Source: JAUMXJ01 sp041781135
Lineage (GTDB): Bacteria; Bacillota; Clostridia; Peptostreptococcales; Acidaminobacteraceae
Direction: 5' to 3'
Assembly (NCBI GenBank): GCA_041781135.1
Contig: JBHAZV010000018.1
Span: forward strand, 1-8,031
DNA length: 8,031 nt
In this document: positions 6,317 through 8,031 of the stretch, one piece after another
Layout of the letters: each line of letters begins with the position of its first letter
Position numbering within the stretch: position 1 is the stretch's first letter
Made by a program: the position numbers and the translations under genes
The notes under the pieces: generated by a model
The model's database searches: none
Seen by the model: the letters and a program-made list of their open reading frames with translations, nothing else
Told to the model about the DNA's origin: nothing

Positions 6317-7332
6317 TCATCACCCTCGTTGCCTTCGCTGCTTTCCAATGCAAGCTCTGTCAATTCACGCAGCTTGTTTTGCAGGATGGCTTTATCAGGC
6401 AGATGCAAAGTGTAATCTGCGACCATTGTCGGAGACATGGACCTGCTGAGCGCATATTCGACTACAGTATCATCCTTACCGGTGCAGAGGACTAAGCCAA
6501 CGCTCGGATTTTCATTCGGTTTCTTTACATCACGGTCAAGTGCTTCCAAATAAAAATTGAGTTGCCCCAGATGCTCAGGACGGAAAGTATCAATTTTCAA
6601 TTCGATTGCAACAAGGCAGGACAGTGCACGGTTATAGAACAGCAGATCAATGAAGAAATCCGTGTTGCCAACTTGAACGCGGTATTCTTCGCCAACAAAA
6701 GTGAAATCATGTCCAAACTCTAAAATGAAATCTTTCAGATGCGAGACAATCTGACGCCGCAAATCCTTTTCCTTGTACGGTTCCTCAAGGTCAAGAAATT
6801 CAAACACATAGGAATCGCGCAAAGCCGCAAGTCCGCCGTTCCCGGCAAGCAGGTTCTTATGCTTTTCGTGAGAGATCATCGTCCGCTCATACAGCATACT
6901 GCCGATCTGACGATCTAATTCGCGTTTTGTGTAACGATTTGCAATGCACAGGCGAAGGTAAAACTCACGCGCTTCGTCGGTCTTGCAGCCGGTCATAATC
7001 AGCAGATTGCTTGTCCATGGAATTTCTCTCACCAGTGGTGAGAGTTTTTCGTTGTCACAATAAGTCTCATAAAACTGCTTCATACGCCAGATGTTCTGCG
7101 CAGAAAATCCCTTTGTTCCCGGATAATGCGCTTGCAGAAATTCGGAAAAATCTGCAACCACGCTTTTTCCCCAGCCGCCATCCTTCACTCTGCCGCTGAC
7201 ATAAGAGCCGATTTCCCAGTACATCTGAATAAGCTCTGCATTGACCGCTTTCATGGCGCGGCTGCGGGCGTTGTCGATAATATGGATGACTTCATCGAAC
7301 TGTCCCGGATTATGGGTTAATTCATTGCTCAC
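6310..7332 (-). CDS. DUF1016/YhcG-type PD-(D/E)xK nuclease
   Basis: Putative endonuclease of 340 aa, starting at GTG 7332 (VSNELTHNPGQFDEV). This start is chosen because GGGGAGG stands 7 nt upstream and GTG overlaps the repressor stop in a GTGA arrangement. The ATG at 7407 would give 25 extra residues lying wholly inside the repressor gene. The N-terminal half is helical (IHIIDNARSRAMKAVNAELI, then MYWEIGSYV and SAQNIWRMKQFYETY), as in the DUF1016 N-terminal domain. The C-terminal half is the YhcG nuclease fold: DFFIDLLFYNRALSCLVAIELK gives the metal-binding Asp229 and the Glu244-x-Lys246 pair, followed by Gln257 in HLGQLNFYLEALD. All catalytic positions appear intact. Such proteins occur in accessory and defence-type regions, but a precise function is not settled as far as I know. 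The acidic tail ends EGDEE. The gene is co-transcribed with the repressor, and the recombinase remnant follows immediately. Confidence 0.87.
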   Translation of the reverse strand: MSNELTHNPGQFDEVIHIIDNARSRAMKAVNAELIQMYWEIGSYVSGRVKDGGWGKSVVADFSEFLQAHYPGTKGFSAQNIWRMKQFYETYCDNEKLSPLVREIPWTSNLLIMTGCKTDEAREFYLRLCIANRYTKRELDRQIGSMLYERTMISHEKHKNLLAGNGGLAALRDSYVFEFLDLEEPYKEKDLRRQIVSHLKDFILEFGHDFTFVGEEYRVQVGNTDFFIDLLFYNRALSCLVAIELKIDTFRPEHLGQLNFYLEALDRDVKKPNENPSVGLVLCTGKDDTVVEYALSRSMSPTMVADYTLHLPDKAILQNKLRELTELALESSEGNEGDEE

Positions 7333-7685
7333 GTCTTCGCCTCCCCAAGCATTTTCAGCATTGCTTCTTTCAGCTTTTCGTTCATCGGTGATTCCGGATC
7401 GAAGCACATCTCAACGAACTTTCTCAGTTCAGGATTGTTCGCGTCAACCGGAGGTTTCGCTTCATACAGCTTGCCATGCGGGGCATCGCAACGGGCAAAA
7501 ATGTAATCCATCGAAACGTCAAAATAGTCCGCATACTTGCGCAGAAGCTCAACAGTCGGCGTTGCCTGACCATTCTCATAGCGGTTAATGCTGGACTGCG
7601 TAGAGCCGATCACGTCGGCAAATTTTGATTGGGATAAACCAATGCCTTCCCGCAATGCGCGAAGACGCATACCCAGTTGTTTCAT
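7329..7685 (-). CDS. XRE-family helix-turn-helix transcriptional regulator
   Basis: Small DNA-binding protein of 118 aa. The HTH_3 (Cro/CI-type) domain covers about residues 4-63: GMRLRALREGIGLSQSKFADVIG, the recognition helix STQSSINRYENGQATP, then VELLRKYADYFDVSMDYIFAR. After a short linker the C-terminus is helical and charged (PELRKFVEMCFDPESPMNEKLKEAMLKML), perhaps for dimerisation or partner contact. The start is ATG 7685, preceded by GGAGG with a 9-nt spacer. A longer frame back to ATG 7802 is rejected because it would cross the promoter and operator. Its stop overlaps the nuclease GTG by 4 nt, and an inverted repeat covers its own -35 box. I infer a repressor of its own operon that keeps the nuclease at a low level. 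Whether it also acts as an antitoxin at the protein level cannot be told. Confidence 0.9.
   Translation of the reverse strand: MKQLGMRLRALREGIGLSQSKFADVIGSTQSSINRYENGQATPTVELLRKYADYFDVSMDYIFARCDAPHGKLYEAKPPVDANNPELRKFVEMCFDPESPMNEKLKEAMLKMLGEAKT
7340..7346 (-). promoter_or_regulatory. Ribosome binding site and coupled GTG start of the nuclease gene
   Basis: On the - strand GGGGAGG is followed after 7 nt by GTG (7332-7330). The repressor stop TGA occupies 7331-7329, so stop and start share GTGA. This is a standard signature of translational coupling and keeps nuclease synthesis tied to that of the repressor. Confidence 0.7.
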
Positions 7686-7715
7686 GCCGTTCAACCTCCA
7701 ATTCGGGTTAAAAAT

Positions 7716-7744
7716 AGTATAATCAAAATCCGAGCAGATGTCAA
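7716..7744 (-). promoter_or_regulatory. Sigma-A promoter of the repressor-nuclease operon
   Basis: Read on the - strand, TTGACA (7744-7739) and TATACT (7721-7716) are separated by exactly 17 nt. The -35 is a perfect consensus and the -10 matches 5 of 6. The predicted start lies near 7709, giving a leader of about 24 nt that contains the GGAGG before ATG 7685. This would be a strong promoter if left unrepressed. Confidence 0.82.
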
Positions 7745-7755
7745 CCCGGATTTTG
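7724..7755. promoter_or_regulatory. Perfect inverted repeat over the promoter, likely repressor operator
   Basis: CAAAATCCG (7724-7732) and CGGATTTTG (7747-7755) are exact reverse complements separated by 14 nt. On the - strand one arm lies just upstream of the -35 box and the other lies in the -35/-10 spacer, so a bound dimer would block RNA polymerase. A related half-site, ATTCGGGTT at 7701-7709, matches the inverse of AACCCGGAT (7743-7751) with one mismatch and sits at the predicted transcription start. The XRE protein is the obvious candidate binder, by inference from position. Confidence 0.65.
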
Positions 7756-7900
7756 AAGAACTTGCGCGTTTTGTTGTGTAATATAAGTTTATCTTCTTGC
7801 ATATAATAGCTCTGACTTCATTGAAATCTAAAACCATTTTAAGTCATTGGGAGAGTGTAACAAAAAAGGAGATTTCAGACAGTGAATCTACATAAAGAAG

Positions 7901-7938
7901 CCGTGAGGATTGCCATATTCGGCAGTCCTCACGGTTTT
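7901..7938 (-). terminator. Terminator behind the right-edge partial gene, possibly bidirectional
   Basis: CCGTGAGGATTGCC (7901-7914) pairs with GGCAGTCCTCACGG (7921-7934) in a 14-bp stem with one wobble and a 6-nt loop. On the - strand it starts 8 nt after the TAA of the partial gene at the right edge and is followed by CTTCTTTATG, a modest U-rich tail. On the + strand the stem is followed by TTTT, so it may stop transcription both ways. It insulates the repressor promoter from upstream transcription. Confidence 0.75.
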
Positions 7939-7942
7939 GCAT

Positions 7943-8031
7943 TTACCAATCTTCAATTTCCTCGATATAAACAATAAATCCGAACCCATGACCAATCGGT
8001 ACAAGGTTCGGATTATATTGTCTTGGTGGAG
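7943..8031 (-). CDS. C-terminal end of an unidentified protein, cut by the window edge
   Basis: An open - strand frame enters from the right edge and ends at TAA (7945-7943). It reads PPRQYNPNLVPIGHGFGFIV then YIEEIEDW. Three things suggest real coding sequence: the frame stays open to the edge, the last residues form a plausible strand plus acidic end, and a terminator follows after 8 nt. Only about 29 codons are visible and I do not recognise the family. It shares the orientation of the repressor and nuclease genes but is separated from them by the terminator and about 140 nt of non-coding DNA, so it is a separate transcription unit. Confidence 0.55.
   Translation of the reverse strand, partial: PPRQYNPNLVPIGHGFGFIVYIEEIEDW

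Noticed and set aside
7333..7407. Nuclease start at ATG 7407
   Set aside because: The extra 25 residues lie wholly inside the repressor gene and look non-native; the GTG at 7332 has a strong ribosome binding site and a coupled GTGA overlap.
7686..7802. N-terminal extension of the repressor to ATG 7802 (39 more residues)
   Set aside because: It would run across a near-consensus promoter and a perfect inverted repeat, while ATG 7685 has a good ribosome binding site and starts just before the HTH domain.
7882..7977. Small + strand frame from GTG 7882 with AAGGAG upstream (31 codons)
   Set aside because: It reads through the terminator stem and is antisense to the right-edge coding end; the peptide has no recognisable feature.
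7977..8014. Perfect 10-bp inverted repeat AATCCGAACC / GGTTCGGATT with an 18-nt loop, extended by ACAAT / ATTGT
   Set aside because: It lies inside the apparent coding end of the right-edge partial gene and has no T-run. It could be an attachment or end repeat, but the coding reading explains the sequence at least as well, so no element is called.

Overview
The window looks like a chromosomal segment of a low-to-mid-GC Gram-positive bacterium, most likely Bacillota of the class Clostridia. The reasons are an exported protein with three S-layer homology (SLH) repeats, strong AGGAGG-type ribosome binding sites, sigma-A style promoters, and a large serine recombinase of the kind common in clostridial mobile elements. 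The genus cannot be told from the sequence alone.

Left part (1-5357, + strand, chromosomal character). A secreted SLH-domain protein (45-1277) is followed by a strong intrinsic terminator (1338-1376) and a gap of about 315 bases without a convincing gene. The gap holds a plausible promoter. Next comes a tight three-gene operon: a short Old Yellow Enzyme-type flavin oxidoreductase (1592-2593), a divergent MurE-like Mur ligase (2596-4254) and a two-lobed GNAT acetyltransferase (4242-5357). The genes are 2 nt apart and then overlap by 13 nt. The Mur ligase keeps the ATP-binding core but has lost the diaminopimelate-recognition motif of MurE, so its substrate is open. Its C-terminal tail carries a 23-nt imperfect duplication, and the second copy supplies the ribosome binding site of the acetyltransferase.

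Right part (5362-8031, - strand, mobile or accessory character). Reading leftwards from the right edge there are four items: the C-terminal end of an unidentified protein with a terminator just behind it; a small XRE-type repressor (7329-7685) with a near-consensus promoter (TTGACA, 17 nt, TATACT) overlapped by a perfect inverted repeat that is a likely autoregulatory operator; a DUF1016/YhcG-type PD-(D/E)xK nuclease starting at GTG inside a 4-nt GTGA overlap with the repressor gene (6310-7332); and a wrecked large serine recombinase (5362-6316). The recombinase is recognisable from its catalytic N-terminus to its C-terminal region, but it is broken by at least three frame-disrupting junctions that remove much of the middle and the zinc ribbon. 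Its 3' end stops 4 nt from the end of the acetyltransferase gene, so the seam between the two blocks lies at about 5357-5362.

The best candidate for an unusual functional unit is the coupled repressor-nuclease pair beside a dead recombinase. Its layout would suit a regulated defence or toxin-like cassette left behind in a decayed mobile element. The second candidate is the oxidoreductase / Mur-like ligase / acetyltransferase operon, whose combined pathway is unknown.
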